64,000 nucleotides of DNA from Micromonospora cathayae (lineage in GTDB: Bacteria > Actinomycetota > Actinomycetes > Mycobacteriales > Micromonosporaceae): the NCBI RefSeq assembly GCF_028993575.1, contig NZ_CP118615.1:5175001-5239000 (forward strand), given 5' to 3'. Shown here in pieces: positions 19,289 through 27,406 of the stretch (positions are counted from its first letter, which is position 1; every line of letters starts with the position of its first letter). A model generated the notes under the pieces. That model saw nothing but the letters and a program-made list of their open reading frames with translations. It was not told where the DNA came from and did no database searches. The position numbers and the translations under genes were made by a program.

Positions 19289-20826
19289 CAACCGCTCACC
19301 CCGGTGGGGGTCCGGTCGTCGGCCGGGACGGGGGCCTCGGGGTCCCCCGGCGGCTGCCGGCGGGCCTTGAGCCGGGCGCGGACCCGGGGCACCGCCACGG
19401 CGAGCACCGCCAGGACGATCAGACCGACCGCGATCGGGCTGGTGTAGATGGTCTCCAGGCCGCCCAGTTCCATCGAGCGGCGGAAGTTCCGTTCGGCCAG
19501 CGGGCCGAGGATCAGCCCGAGCACGACCGGCCCGGCCGGGAAACCGAACCGGCGGAACAGCAGGCCGATCACCCCGAACAGCACCATCAGGCCGACGTCG
19601 AAGACGCTGTTGTTGACCGCGTACGTGCCGACGATGCAGAAGGTCAGGATGACCACCCAGAGGAACCGGTTGGGCAGTTCCAGCAGCTTGGCGACGCCCC
19701 GCATGCGCAGCAGGCTGAGCCCGAGGGTCAGCACGGTGGCGAAGAGCATGATGCCGGCGATCGAGTAGACCAGGTCGGGCTGCTGGGAGAAGAGGGTCGG
19801 GCCGGGCTGGATACCCCAGATGATCATGGAGCCGAGCATCACCGCCATCACCGAGTCACCCGGCACGCCGAGGGCGAGGGTGGTGAGCACCGAGCCGCCC
19901 ACCCCGGCGTTGGACGACGAGTCGGCCGCGGTGAGCCCCTCCAGGGAGCCCTTGCCGAACCGCTCGGGGTGCTTGGAGACCTTCTTCGCCTGGTTCCAGG
20001 CGACGATGCCGCCGATGTCGCCACCGGCGGCGGGCAGCACGCCGACCACGGTGCCGACCCCCGACCCGACCGCGACCGGCTTGACCATGCCGCGCAGCTC
20101 GGAGCGGTTGGGCCACCAGCGGCCGAAGGTCTGGATCGCCCGGTCCTTGGCGTGGCCGCGTTCGAGCATCTGACCGAAGATCTCGGCGATGCCGAACAGG
20201 CCGATGATCACCGCGATGAACGGGATGCCCTCGACCAGTTGCGGGATGCCGAAGGTGAACCGGTCGGAGCCGTCCAGCGGGTCCCGGCCGATGGTGCCGA
20301 GGGCCAGGCCGAACAGGCCGGCGATCAGACCCTTGACGATCCGTCCGCCGGACACCTCGATCATCATCGTCAACCCGAACAGCACCAGGGCGAACATCTC
20401 CGGCGAGCCGAACTCGACCGCCAGGTTGCTCAGCGGTACGGCGGCGAACATCAGCACCGCGATGCCGACGAATCCGCCGATCGCCGACGCGTACGCCGAG
20501 GCGGTCAGCGCGATGCCCGCCTTGCCCTGCCGGGCCAACGCGTACCCGTCGAAGGTGGTGGCGATGGAGGCCGGCGTGCCCGGTGTGTTGATCAGGATCG
20601 CCGGCACCCGGTCACCGAACTGGGCCGCGATCAGGATGGTCAGCAGCACGGCCAGGCCGGGGATCGGGTCCATGGTCAGGGTGAAGGCGCTGGCCAGGGC
20701 GACCGCCATGGTGGCGCTGATGCCGGGGAACGCCCCGACGAGCATGCCGATGGCGGCGCCGATCAGCACACAGAAGGCGATCTCGAGAGTGAAGAGGGCA
20801 CCGAAGCCCTCGACCGCCGCGTTCAT
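19288..20826 (-). CDS. tctA: Tripartite tricarboxylate transporter large permease (TctA family)
   Basis: Large membrane subunit, 512 aa, about 11-12 transmembrane helices. Family motifs include LVGAFPGISATMAVAL, INTPGTPASIATTFDGYALARQGKAG, and VGVLPAAGGDIGGIVAWNQAKK with the following GSLEGLTAADSSSNAGVGGS. The system couples carboxylate uptake to an ion gradient with TctB and the TctC binding protein. It overlaps TctB by 4 bp and the sialidase-fold gene by TGATG. Confidence 0.93.
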   Translation of the reverse strand: MNAAVEGFGALFTLEIAFCVLIGAAIGMLVGAFPGISATMAVALASAFTLTMDPIPGLAVLLTILIAAQFGDRVPAILINTPGTPASIATTFDGYALARQGKAGIALTASAYASAIGGFVGIAVLMFAAVPLSNLAVEFGSPEMFALVLFGLTMMIEVSGGRIVKGLIAGLFGLALGTIGRDPLDGSDRFTFGIPQLVEGIPFIAVIIGLFGIAEIFGQMLERGHAKDRAIQTFGRWWPNRSELRGMVKPVAVGSGVGTVVGVLPAAGGDIGGIVAWNQAKKVSKHPERFGKGSLEGLTAADSSSNAGVGGSVLTTLALGVPGDSVMAVMLGSMIIWGIQPGPTLFSQQPDLVYSIAGIMLFATVLTLGLSLLRMRGVAKLLELPNRFLWVVILTFCIVGTYAVNNSVFDVGLMVLFGVIGLLFRRFGFPAGPVVLGLILGPLAERNFRRSMELGGLETIYTSPIAVGLIVLAVLAVAVPRVRARLKARRQPPGDPEAPVPADDRTPTGVSG

Positions 20827-21317
20827 ACCGGCACCTTCAACAGGAGCGCGAAGAGGACGTAGAGCACCGCCGTGACGCCGGCCGGGAAGAGCACCAGGTC
20901 CTTGACCCCCCGGCCGCCCGCGATCCAGGTCAGCGCCGCGATGAAGACCGTCGCGGAGACCAGGAAGTGGACGTAGTACCAGAGCACGCCGAAGGCGGCG
21001 GTGGCCAGCACGAAGCCGGCGACCCGCAGGATCCCGATCCGGGTGGCCGGCTCGGTCTCGTCGTCGGTGTCGTCCCGGGCGGGACGGACGACGCTGCCGA
21101 CGATCTGCAGCACCGACAGGCCGATGATCCCGTAGGCCAGCATCTCCGGCCAGATCCGTGGACTGACCGCCATGACCCGCTGCGGCAACTCGATCGAGCG
21201 GGCCAACACGAGGAGAACGACGCCCACCAGCAGGAAGACTCCGCCCAGTGCCGCCTCGCGCAGGGGCGAGGCGGCACTGCGGTCACCCGCGTCGGGAGCC
21301 GGGTGGGTGGTGGTCAC
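20823..21317 (-). CDS. tctB: Tripartite tricarboxylate transporter small subunit (TctB family)
   Basis: Small membrane subunit of 164 aa with four hydrophobic helices and the family arrangement: helix near residue 30, RIWPEMLAYGIIGLSVLQIVG, a charged cytoplasmic loop (DDTDDETEP), then two closely spaced helices and a C-terminal helix. It overlaps both tctC and tctA by 4 bp, which is the usual C-B-A order. Confidence 0.88.
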   Translation of the reverse strand: MTTTHPAPDAGDRSAASPLREAALGGVFLLVGVVLLVLARSIELPQRVMAVSPRIWPEMLAYGIIGLSVLQIVGSVVRPARDDTDDETEPATRIGILRVAGFVLATAAFGVLWYYVHFLVSATVFIAALTWIAGGRGVKDLVLFPAGVTAVLYVLFALLLKVPV

Positions 21318-22279
21318 TGGTAGATCTCACCGAACCGGTCGTACTCGGACTGCGCGAAGCTGGTCGCCTCGTCCGGCGACGTGGCCAGCGGGGTGTTGCC
21401 GGCCTTGGTCATCACGTCCTTGAAGGTGGTCGACTCGGCCGCCTTCTTGACCGCGGCGGCCAGCTTGTCCTTGACCTCGGCGGGCAGCCCGGCGGGCGCG
21501 CCGATCAGGCCCCAGCCACCGATGACGATGTCCAGGCCGAGTTCCTTGGCGGTGGGGGTGTCCGGCAGCGAGGTGACCCGCTCCGGGGCGAGCACCGCGA
21601 GAACCCGGAGCCGGCCGTCCTTGGCGGCGGTGGAGGACTCGCTGACGCCGGCCATCACGGCCTGCACCTCGCCGGAGACGCCGGCGGCCACGGCCGGCGC
21701 GCCACCGTCGTACGGGACGGGCTTGAAGGTCGCGCCGGCCGCCTCGCCGAGGGCGAGGGTGGCGGCCTCCCAGATCGCGCCCGCGCCGGAGTTGGCGACG
21801 GTGATGCTGCCCGGCTTGGCCTTGGCGGCGGCGATGAACTCGTCGAACGTCTTGTACGGGCTGTTCGCCGGCACCGACAGGGTGGCCGGGGCGTTCATCA
21901 CCTGACCGAGGACGGTGTACTGGTCGGGCTTGATGTCCGCGCCCTGGTGGCCGAGCATCGCCACCTCGACCGGGATGAAGCCGATCGAGTACCCGTCGGC
22001 GGGGCGCTCCTTGAGGTAGGTCAGGCCGACCCGGCCGCCGCCACCGGTGCGGTTCTCCACGACGATGGACTGGCCGAGGTCGGCCTCCATCTCCTTGGCG
22101 AGGGTACGGGCGGTCAGGTCGGACCCGCCGCCCGCGCCCGCGTGCACCACGAGGGTCAGGCTCTTGTCGGGGAAGCTGGCGGAGGATGCCTCCTCCGTGC
22201 CGCCGCGGTTGGCGCAGGCGCTGACGGCGAGGGTGCCGACCAGAGCCAGGGTGGTGATCTTGAACAAACGTGGGGTCAT
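21314..22279 (-). CDS. tctC: Tripartite tricarboxylate transporter substrate-binding protein (TctC/Bug family)
   Basis: Lipoprotein receptor, 321 aa. Signal peptide and lipobox AVSAC (Cys22). The Bug fold shows FPDKSLTLVVHAGAGGGSDLTARTLAKEME, the IVVENRTGGGGRVGL motif and the late AGLPAEVKDKLAAAVKKAAES element. Bug proteins bind carboxylates with no direct side-chain charge pairing, so the ligand is probably a carboxylic or sugar acid. ATG 22279 is at the signal peptide; the frame continues to 22993 only as an antisense run through the regulator. Confidence 0.92.
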   Translation of the reverse strand: MTPRLFKITTLALVGTLAVSACANRGGTEEASSASFPDKSLTLVVHAGAGGGSDLTARTLAKEMEADLGQSIVVENRTGGGGRVGLTYLKERPADGYSIGFIPVEVAMLGHQGADIKPDQYTVLGQVMNAPATLSVPANSPYKTFDEFIAAAKAKPGSITVANSGAGAIWEAATLALGEAAGATFKPVPYDGGAPAVAAGVSGEVQAVMAGVSESSTAAKDGRLRVLAVLAPERVTSLPDTPTAKELGLDIVIGGWGLIGAPAGLPAEVKDKLAAAVKKAAESTTFKDVMTKAGNTPLATSPDEATSFAQSEYDRFGEIYQ

Positions 22280-22959
22280 TGGTCCGCTCTCCGCTGGGAC
22301 GGGGGTGAAGGAACCGCGGCCTGCAGCCGCGAACAGGTCTTCTGCAGGTGTCGGTGCAACTCGGTCTTGACCTCGGCGACCCTGCCGGCGGCGATGAGCG
22401 CCGCGAGGTCGTGGTGTTCCCTCGCCGAGGGGGCGAGGTCGTCCATCCGCTTGCCGGAGGCGTGCAGCAGGCCCTCGATGGTCGGACGGAACTGGTTCCA
22501 GAGGACGCCGAGCCGGGTCAGCCGGGCGGCCTCGAAGAACGAGCTGTGGAACCGGATGTCGGCGGTGGTGAAGGCGGTGGCGTCCCGGTCGGCGACGGCC
22601 GCGTCCATGTCGACCAGGGCCGCCGCCAGTTCCCGGGCGAGCTCGTCCCGGCTGGTGGCGATGGCCCGCTCGACCGCGAGCAGCTCGAAGGACTCCCGCA
22701 ACGCCATCAGCTCGTCGATGTCCGCCTCGCTGAGCGCGCAGGTCACCACGTTGCGGCCGGTGCCGGTGACCAGCCCCTCGGCTCGGAGGATCTTGATGGC
22801 GTCGCGGACCGGGCCCCGGCTTACCCGGAACGACTCCGCCAGCTCCTCCTCGACCAGCCGGGTGCCGGCGGGAACGTCGCCCACGATGATGCGGCGACGC
22901 AGCTCGCCCGCGAGCTTCTCCCCCAGTGACTCCACCCGGATGGGCCTGACGTTCAACAC
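22276..22959 (-). CDS. GntR-family regulator, FadR/FCD subfamily
   Basis: First gene of the minus-strand catabolic operon, 227 aa. Winged helix at residues ~10-75 (LAGELRRRIIVGDVPAGTRLVEEELAESFRVSRGPVRDAI in pieces), followed by an all-helical FCD ligand domain with the Asp/His metal-site pattern (DIRFHSSFFEAA and SAREHHDLAALIAAG). FCD regulators usually sense sugar acids or short carboxylates, which fits the TTT transporter. It overlaps tctC by 4 bp and is preceded by a perfect palindrome at 22975. Confidence 0.9.
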   Translation of the reverse strand: MLNVRPIRVESLGEKLAGELRRRIIVGDVPAGTRLVEEELAESFRVSRGPVRDAIKILRAEGLVTGTGRNVVTCALSEADIDELMALRESFELLAVERAIATSRDELARELAAALVDMDAAVADRDATAFTTADIRFHSSFFEAARLTRLGVLWNQFRPTIEGLLHASGKRMDDLAPSAREHHDLAALIAAGRVAEVKTELHRHLQKTCSRLQAAVPSPPSQRRADQ

Positions 22960-22974
22960 CGGTAACCTCCTGGA

Positions 22975-22988
22975 AACTGTTAACAGTT
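22975..22988. promoter_or_regulatory. Perfect 14-bp palindrome, candidate GntR operator
   Basis: AACTGTTAACAGTT is fully palindromic and lies 16 bp before the GntR-type gene start (minus strand). Overlapping it, TGTTAACAGTTAACA (22978-22992) gives a second near-dyad. This AT-rich patch is conspicuous in GC-rich DNA and suits autoregulation. Confidence 0.6.
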
Positions 22989-23008
22989 AACACCGCGCTA
23001 CCTGCACG

Positions 23009-23021
23009 GTCAACGGTTGAC
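23009..23021. promoter_or_regulatory. GTCAAC-G-GTTGAC inverted repeat
   Basis: Perfect six-base arms around one G in the divergent region between the GntR operon and the tryptophan dioxygenase operon. The arms equal the half-sites of the two operators at 27387 and 27874, but the spacing is 1 instead of 5. The rest of 22960-23239 shows no gene. Confidence 0.45.
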
Positions 23022-23239
23022 GAAGTCTGAGTTTCGCCGTCCCACCGCCCGTCCGCGGGTCCGCCACGCCGGTCCCCCGGGACGCCGACGACGAACGACC
23101 GCCCGGTGGACGAAACACCACGAAGGCCCCCGGCCGCCCGCCGGGCACCATCGATCGTCGGCGGTCACTGGATAATGGCCGCGCGACGATCCACGGGCCG
23201 ACAGGGTCGGGCTGCACCGACACCGAGAGGGATGAGGCT

Positions 23240-23974
23240 GTGAAGCGGGACTACGCACCCGTGCTCCCCGGCCAGGGGGGTACGGACTACGCGCGCTACA
23301 TGCGTACCGACACGTTGCTCGACCTGCAACGGCGGCCGGAGGAGATGATCCACCGCGACGAGCTGCTCTTCCAGGTGGTGCACCAGTCCGCCGAACTGTG
23401 GCTGAAGCTGGCCGCGGCGGAGCTGACCGAGGCGACCGCCCGGGTGGAGGCCGACGCGCCGGGCGAGGCCGAACTGCTGCTCACCCGGGCGGTGCTCAGC
23501 GTCCGGTTCGTCACCGACCAGTTGGACATGTTCCGGTACCTCTCCCCCGCCGACTTCCAGGCGATGCAGCCCGCGCTCGGCAACGGTTCGGGCGCCGAGT
23601 CGCCGGGCTGGAAGCAGGCCCAGGCGGCCAGCCGGAAACTGGGCCAGGCATTCGGGGACCTGCTGGCCCGGCGGCGGCTCGACCTGACCACGCTCTACTG
23701 CGGCAGCCCCGCCGACCCGGTGCACCGGCTGGCCGAGGCGATGCTCGACTGGGACGAACGGGTCTCGCTCTGGCGGGCCCGGCACTACCGGATCGCCCTG
23801 CGGATCGGCAGCCACCCGGTGGCCGGCACCCGGGGCAGCGCGGCGACCACCCTGGCGAAGCTCGCCGACCACCGGTTCTACCCGGAGCTGTGGCAGGCCC
23901 GCGCCGACCACGCGACCGGCCGCACCACCGACGGCGACGCCGCCCGACCGTCCGGTCCGGACGGTACGCGGTGA
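23240..23974 (+). CDS. Tryptophan 2,3-dioxygenase family heme protein
   Basis: Would open the indole ring of L-tryptophan (or an analogue) to N-formylkynurenine using heme and O2. TDO features are TDYARYMRTDTLLDLQ, LLFQVVHQSAELWLK (distal His49), VRFVTDQLDMFRYLSPADF, and WRARHYRIALRIG with the probable axial heme His, then GTRGSAATTLAKLADHRFYPELWQAR. At 244 aa it is shorter than usual (about 280). It starts at GTG 23240 and overlaps the next gene by GTGA, so it belongs to a coupled three-gene operon. TDO homologues in secondary metabolism can hydroxylate tryptophan instead. Confidence 0.88.
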   Translation: MKRDYAPVLPGQGGTDYARYMRTDTLLDLQRRPEEMIHRDELLFQVVHQSAELWLKLAAAELTEATARVEADAPGEAELLLTRAVLSVRFVTDQLDMFRYLSPADFQAMQPALGNGSGAESPGWKQAQAASRKLGQAFGDLLARRRLDLTTLYCGSPADPVHRLAEAMLDWDERVSLWRARHYRIALRIGSHPVAGTRGSAATTLAKLADHRFYPELWQARADHATGRTTDGDAARPSGPDGTR

Positions 23975-25095
23975 CCGACCCGGCGGCGATCCGCGACCGG
24001 TTCCCCGTCCTGTCCACCTGCGTCTATCTCAACAGCAACTCCACCGGCGCGGTGCCCCGCGACGCCGAGCACGTGCTGACCCGGTACTGGGAGACGCTAC
24101 GGACCTGGCGCGACGACGTCTGGGGTGGCTGGCACGAGGGTCTCGACCGGTACGCCGACGGGGTCGCCGCGTTCATCGGCGCGCCGGCCGGCAGCGTGGT
24201 CACCGACGCGAACCTGAGCACCCTGCTGGCCCGGGTCCTGTCCTGTTTCGACTACCGTGGCCCCCGCAACCGGATCGTCACCACCGACCTGGAGTTCCCG
24301 ACCGTACCGTTCATCGGGAACGCGTTCCGCCGGTACGGCGCACGACTCGACGTGGTCGGCACCGGCGGTCCGGCCTTCGACGAGGACGCGCTCGTCGACC
24401 GGATCGACGAACGGACGGTGCTGGTCTGCGTCCCGCACGCCAGCTTCTCCTCCGGCGCGACCATCGACCTGGCCCGGCTGGTGCGCCGGGCGCACGAGGT
24501 GGGTGCCCTGGTCGTGGTGGACGCCTTCCAGAGCGTCGGGATCATGCCGGTCGACGTCACCGCGCTCGGCGTCGACTTCCTGTTGGGCGGCTCGCACAAG
24601 TGGCTGTGCGGGGTCGGGACGGCCTTCCTGTACGTACGCCCGGACCTGCTGCCCCGGCTGGAACCGGCGGCGACCGGCTGGCAGGCCGGCGACGTGGCGC
24701 TGACCTTCCGGCCGTCGGAGCGGTTCGCCGACGGCGCGCAGCGGTTCGCTGGCGGGACGCCGTACCCGCTGACCTCGCTGGTCTCGCAGGTCGGCCTGGA
24801 CCTGCTGGCCGGGGTCGGCATCGAGACGATCCGCGCGCACTCGCTGCGCTGCACCCAGCGGGTCATCGACCGCGCCGGGGCGATGGGCCTGACGGTGGTC
24901 AGCGGGGCAGACCCCGGGCGGCGCGGCGGCGTGGTGTGCCTGGACGTCCCCGACGGCGAGACGGTCAAGCGGCGGCTGGCCGCCCGCGACCTGATCTGCA
25001 GTTGGCGTGGCTACCTGCGGATCGGCCCGCACATCTACAACACCCTCGACGAGATCGACGAGTTCATGGACGCACTCGACCAGGAGATCCGCTGA
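23971..25095 (+). CDS. Class V aminotransferase-fold PLP enzyme, kynureninase-like
   Basis: PLP-dependent fold type I enzyme of 374 aa. VVDAFQSVGIMPVDVTALGVDFLLGGSHKWLCGVG holds the cofactor Asp and the Schiff-base Lys in GGSHKW; other elements are CVPHASFSSGATIDL and FAGGTPYPLTSL. The subfamily covers kynureninase, isopenicillin-N epimerase-like enzymes and Cys desulfurases. Because it is coupled to a tryptophan dioxygenase, kynurenine cleavage to an anthranilate and alanine is the best guess. GTG 23971 overlaps the TDO stop, and its own stop overlaps the methyltransferase as TGATG. Confidence 0.8.
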   Translation: MTDPAAIRDRFPVLSTCVYLNSNSTGAVPRDAEHVLTRYWETLRTWRDDVWGGWHEGLDRYADGVAAFIGAPAGSVVTDANLSTLLARVLSCFDYRGPRNRIVTTDLEFPTVPFIGNAFRRYGARLDVVGTGGPAFDEDALVDRIDERTVLVCVPHASFSSGATIDLARLVRRAHEVGALVVVDAFQSVGIMPVDVTALGVDFLLGGSHKWLCGVGTAFLYVRPDLLPRLEPAATGWQAGDVALTFRPSERFADGAQRFAGGTPYPLTSLVSQVGLDLLAGVGIETIRAHSLRCTQRVIDRAGAMGLTVVSGADPGRRGGVVCLDVPDGETVKRRLAARDLICSWRGYLRIGPHIYNTLDEIDEFMDALDQEIR

Positions 25096-26126
25096 TGACC
25101 ACCACCCCCGCGCTGTCCCCCCGGGCGATGATGAGCCTGCTGGTCAACGCCAGCAAGGCGATGGACGTGCTGGAGACCGCGCTCGACCTGGGCCTGCTCG
25201 ACGCGCTGGAGCCCGGACCGGTCGTGCTCGGTGAGCTGGCCGACCGGTTCGACGTCCGGCCGCTGCGGCTCTACAAGTTCCTGGACTGCCTGGAGAGCCT
25301 CGGTTTCGTCGAGCGGAAGGAGACCGGCGACGACATCACCGGGGCCAGCTACCGGGCCGTACCGGGGCTGCGGGCCGCCGTGCTGGCGGTGGTCGGGCCG
25401 GGCTCGATCGAACGCGACCGGGACCGGTACCCGTGGCGGCGGCTGCACGGCCGGCTGGCCGAGAGCCTGCGCGGCGAGGTCGGGATGACCGACGACGACT
25501 TCGCCTGGCCGCCGAAGACCGACGAGCAGACCGCCGCGTTCGAGCGGAGCATGGCCGTCGGGCTGGGCCCGGTCCTCGAGGTGTTCGGCCAGCACGCCGG
25601 GCGACTGTGGACCGGCCGGCAACGGTTCCTCGACGTCGGTGGCGGCGACGGTACGCTGGCCGCCCGGGTGCTCGCCGACGCCCCGCAGCTGCGGGCCGAC
25701 GTGTACAACCTGCCGGCGGTCGCGCCGCTGGTGGAGCAGACCCGCGCCGGGTGTGTCGACCCCGGGCGGCTCGGCTTCGTCGGGGGCGACTTCTTCGCCG
25801 AGCCGCTGCCGACCGGGTACGACACGATCGCGTTCGTCCGGGTGCTGCACGACTGGCCGAACGAGGTCTCCCGGATGCTGGTGGAGAAGGCGTACGCGGC
25901 GCTGCCACCGGGCGGGCAGCTGCTGATCTGCGAGGAGTTCCGTACCCCGGACCGGCTGGCGATGCAGTTCTTCTGGTCGTACTTCCTGATCGGGGTGGAC
26001 ACCTGCGTCAGCCGACTGCGGGAGGTGTCGTACTACACCGGGCTGCTGACCGGGATCGGCTTCGAGCGGATCGAGGTGCTGCCCGGCGGCTGGGAGCTGG
26101 TCACCGCCCGGAAGCCGGCGGGCTGA
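25095..26126 (+). CDS. SAM-dependent methyltransferase (O-methyltransferase family 2 type)
   Basis: A 343-aa small-molecule methyltransferase. An N-terminal winged-helix dimerisation domain (LVNASKAMDVLETALDLGLLDAL, LADRFDVRPLRLYKFLDCLESLG) precedes the Rossmann domain with motif I FLDVGGGDGTLA and VRVLHDWPNE in the catalytic region. Despite the family name, members in actinomycin- and sibiromycin-type pathways C-methylate 3-hydroxykynurenine. It is the third gene of the tryptophan operon and its 3' end overlaps the convergent membrane-protein gene by 26 bp. Confidence 0.86.
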   Translation: MTTTPALSPRAMMSLLVNASKAMDVLETALDLGLLDALEPGPVVLGELADRFDVRPLRLYKFLDCLESLGFVERKETGDDITGASYRAVPGLRAAVLAVVGPGSIERDRDRYPWRRLHGRLAESLRGEVGMTDDDFAWPPKTDEQTAAFERSMAVGLGPVLEVFGQHAGRLWTGRQRFLDVGGGDGTLAARVLADAPQLRADVYNLPAVAPLVEQTRAGCVDPGRLGFVGGDFFAEPLPTGYDTIAFVRVLHDWPNEVSRMLVEKAYAALPPGGQLLICEEFRTPDRLAMQFFWSYFLIGVDTCVSRLREVSYYTGLLTGIGFERIEVLPGGWELVTARKPAG

Positions 26127-26670
26127 CCGCGCCGCGCGGCGCCCGCTTGGGGAAGATCGTGTAGGCCAGTGGCCCGAGCAGCAGCCAGCCTGCCATGACC
26201 ACGCTGAGCCGACCGATCCAGGCTTCGAGTTCCCGGGTCCGGTCGGGGTCGCCCACCAGGGCGATCCCGCCGACCAGCACGGCCACGGCGACGGCCCAGC
26301 CGAGCAGGCCCTTGCCCCATTCCCGCCACTCGTGCCGGGCCCGGGCCATGCCGTAGCGGGGTGGCCGGCTCGGCGGCGGGCCGCCGGCGAACCGGTGGGC
26401 GAAGCGTTCGTCGGCCCACCGGATCAGGCTGTGCCCGAAGGCCACCGAGAATCCGAGGTACCCGGCGGCGAGCCCGTGGGCGAACGTGGCCGTGCCGCCG
26501 CGGCGCAGGTCCAGCAGGGTGGCGGCGAGCAGCACCAGGTCGACCAGGGGCACCGCCAGCAGCAGGGCGGCGCCCGCCCGGGGGCGGCGCAGCGGGTAGC
26601 GGGCGACCAGCCCGGCCGCCAGCAGCACCCAGAAGGCCACTTCACAGGCGATGATCAGTCCGACGAGCAT
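26101..26670 (-). CDS. Integral membrane protein of unknown function, divergent from a TetR gene
   Basis: A 189-aa protein with about five hydrophobic helices (near residues 3-23, 32-53, 64-80, 124-142 and 155-175) and a basic cytoplasmic loop around residue 105. I do not recognise a family. ATG 26670 has AGAGGTG upstream on the minus strand; the frame extends to 26739 through the shared promoter region. A membrane protein divergent from a TetR regulator is commonly the repressor's target. Confidence 0.75.
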   Translation of the reverse strand: MLVGLIIACEVAFWVLLAAGLVARYPLRRPRAGAALLLAVPLVDLVLLAATLLDLRRGGTATFAHGLAAGYLGFSVAFGHSLIRWADERFAHRFAGGPPPSRPPRYGMARARHEWREWGKGLLGWAVAVAVLVGGIALVGDPDRTRELEAWIGRLSVVMAGWLLLGPLAYTIFPKRAPRGAVSPPASGR

Positions 26671-26741
26671 GGGCACCTCTTTTTTAGTACGCTGTGCGAT
26701 AACCGTAGCAGGGGAACACACCCACCCGTCCGGAGGCACCG

Positions 26742-27350
26742 GTGCCCAAGATCGTCGACCACGGGGCCCGGCGCGCCGAGCTGGCCGAGGCCATGTGGCG
26801 GGCGGTCTACCGCGACGGTGCCGCCGCGGCCACCGTACGCAGCATCGCGGCGGAAGCGGGGTGGTCGCCGGGCGCCCTGCGGCACTACTTCGCCACCCAG
26901 ACCGACCTGCTGGTCTTCGCGATGGAACACGTGATGACCAAGGCCACCGAGCGGTTCCGCGCCGAGGACTGGTCCGGCCCGCCCCGCCAGGTCGTCCAGC
27001 GGATGCTGGAGCAGCTCCTCCCGCTGGACCGGCAACGCGTCCGGGAGGCGGAGGTGTGGCTGCTGCTGGCCGCGCGTACCCAGGAGGACCCGGCGGCCCG
27101 CGCCCGCCTGGCGCAGGCCAACGAGGGCATCCGGAGCGCCGCCGGGCTCGCCGTGCACACCCTCACCGGGGCCGGGCTGGTCGCCGTCGACCGGGATCCC
27201 GACCTGGAGGCGGCCCGGCTGCACGCCCTGCTGGACGGGCTCGCCCTGCACGCCCTGCTGCACCCGGACCTGATGCCGCCCGACCGGGTCCGGGCCGTCC
27301 TCGGCGACCACCTGGACAGCCTCCGCCAGCCGCACCGTCCCGGCCGGTGA
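26742..27350 (+). CDS. TetR-family transcriptional regulator
   Basis: A 202-aa repressor. The N-terminal TetR helix-turn-helix spans about residues 10-55 (LAEAMWRAVYRDGAAAATVRSIAAEAGW..., GALRHYFATQTDLLVFAM); the C-terminal domain is all helical with a TetR_C-like LDGLALHALL stretch. GTG 26742 has GGAGG six bases upstream. The 71-bp divergent gap contains the imperfect dyad TTAGTACGC-TGT-GCGATAA, a possible operator for both genes. Confidence 0.9.
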   Translation: MPKIVDHGARRAELAEAMWRAVYRDGAAAATVRSIAAEAGWSPGALRHYFATQTDLLVFAMEHVMTKATERFRAEDWSGPPRQVVQRMLEQLLPLDRQRVREAEVWLLLAARTQEDPAARARLAQANEGIRSAAGLAVHTLTGAGLVAVDRDPDLEAARLHALLDGLALHALLHPDLMPPDRVRAVLGDHLDSLRQPHRPGR

Positions 27351-27386
27351 CCGGCCCCGGCCGGGGCCGCGACCTGCCCGGCGGTC

Positions 27387-27405
27387 TGTCAACGTACTGT
27401 TGACA
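27387..27405. promoter_or_regulatory. 19-bp operator TGTCAAC-N5-GTTGACA, upstream copy
   Basis: A perfect seven-base inverted repeat with a 5-bp spacer ends two bases before the ATG of the RheA-like gene. There is no clear ribosome site in between, so the mRNA may be leaderless or nearly so. The 7-5-7 layout is that of the RheA operator (TGTCATC-N5-GATGACA) of Streptomyces albus. Confidence 0.7.
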
Positions 27406-27406
27406 C

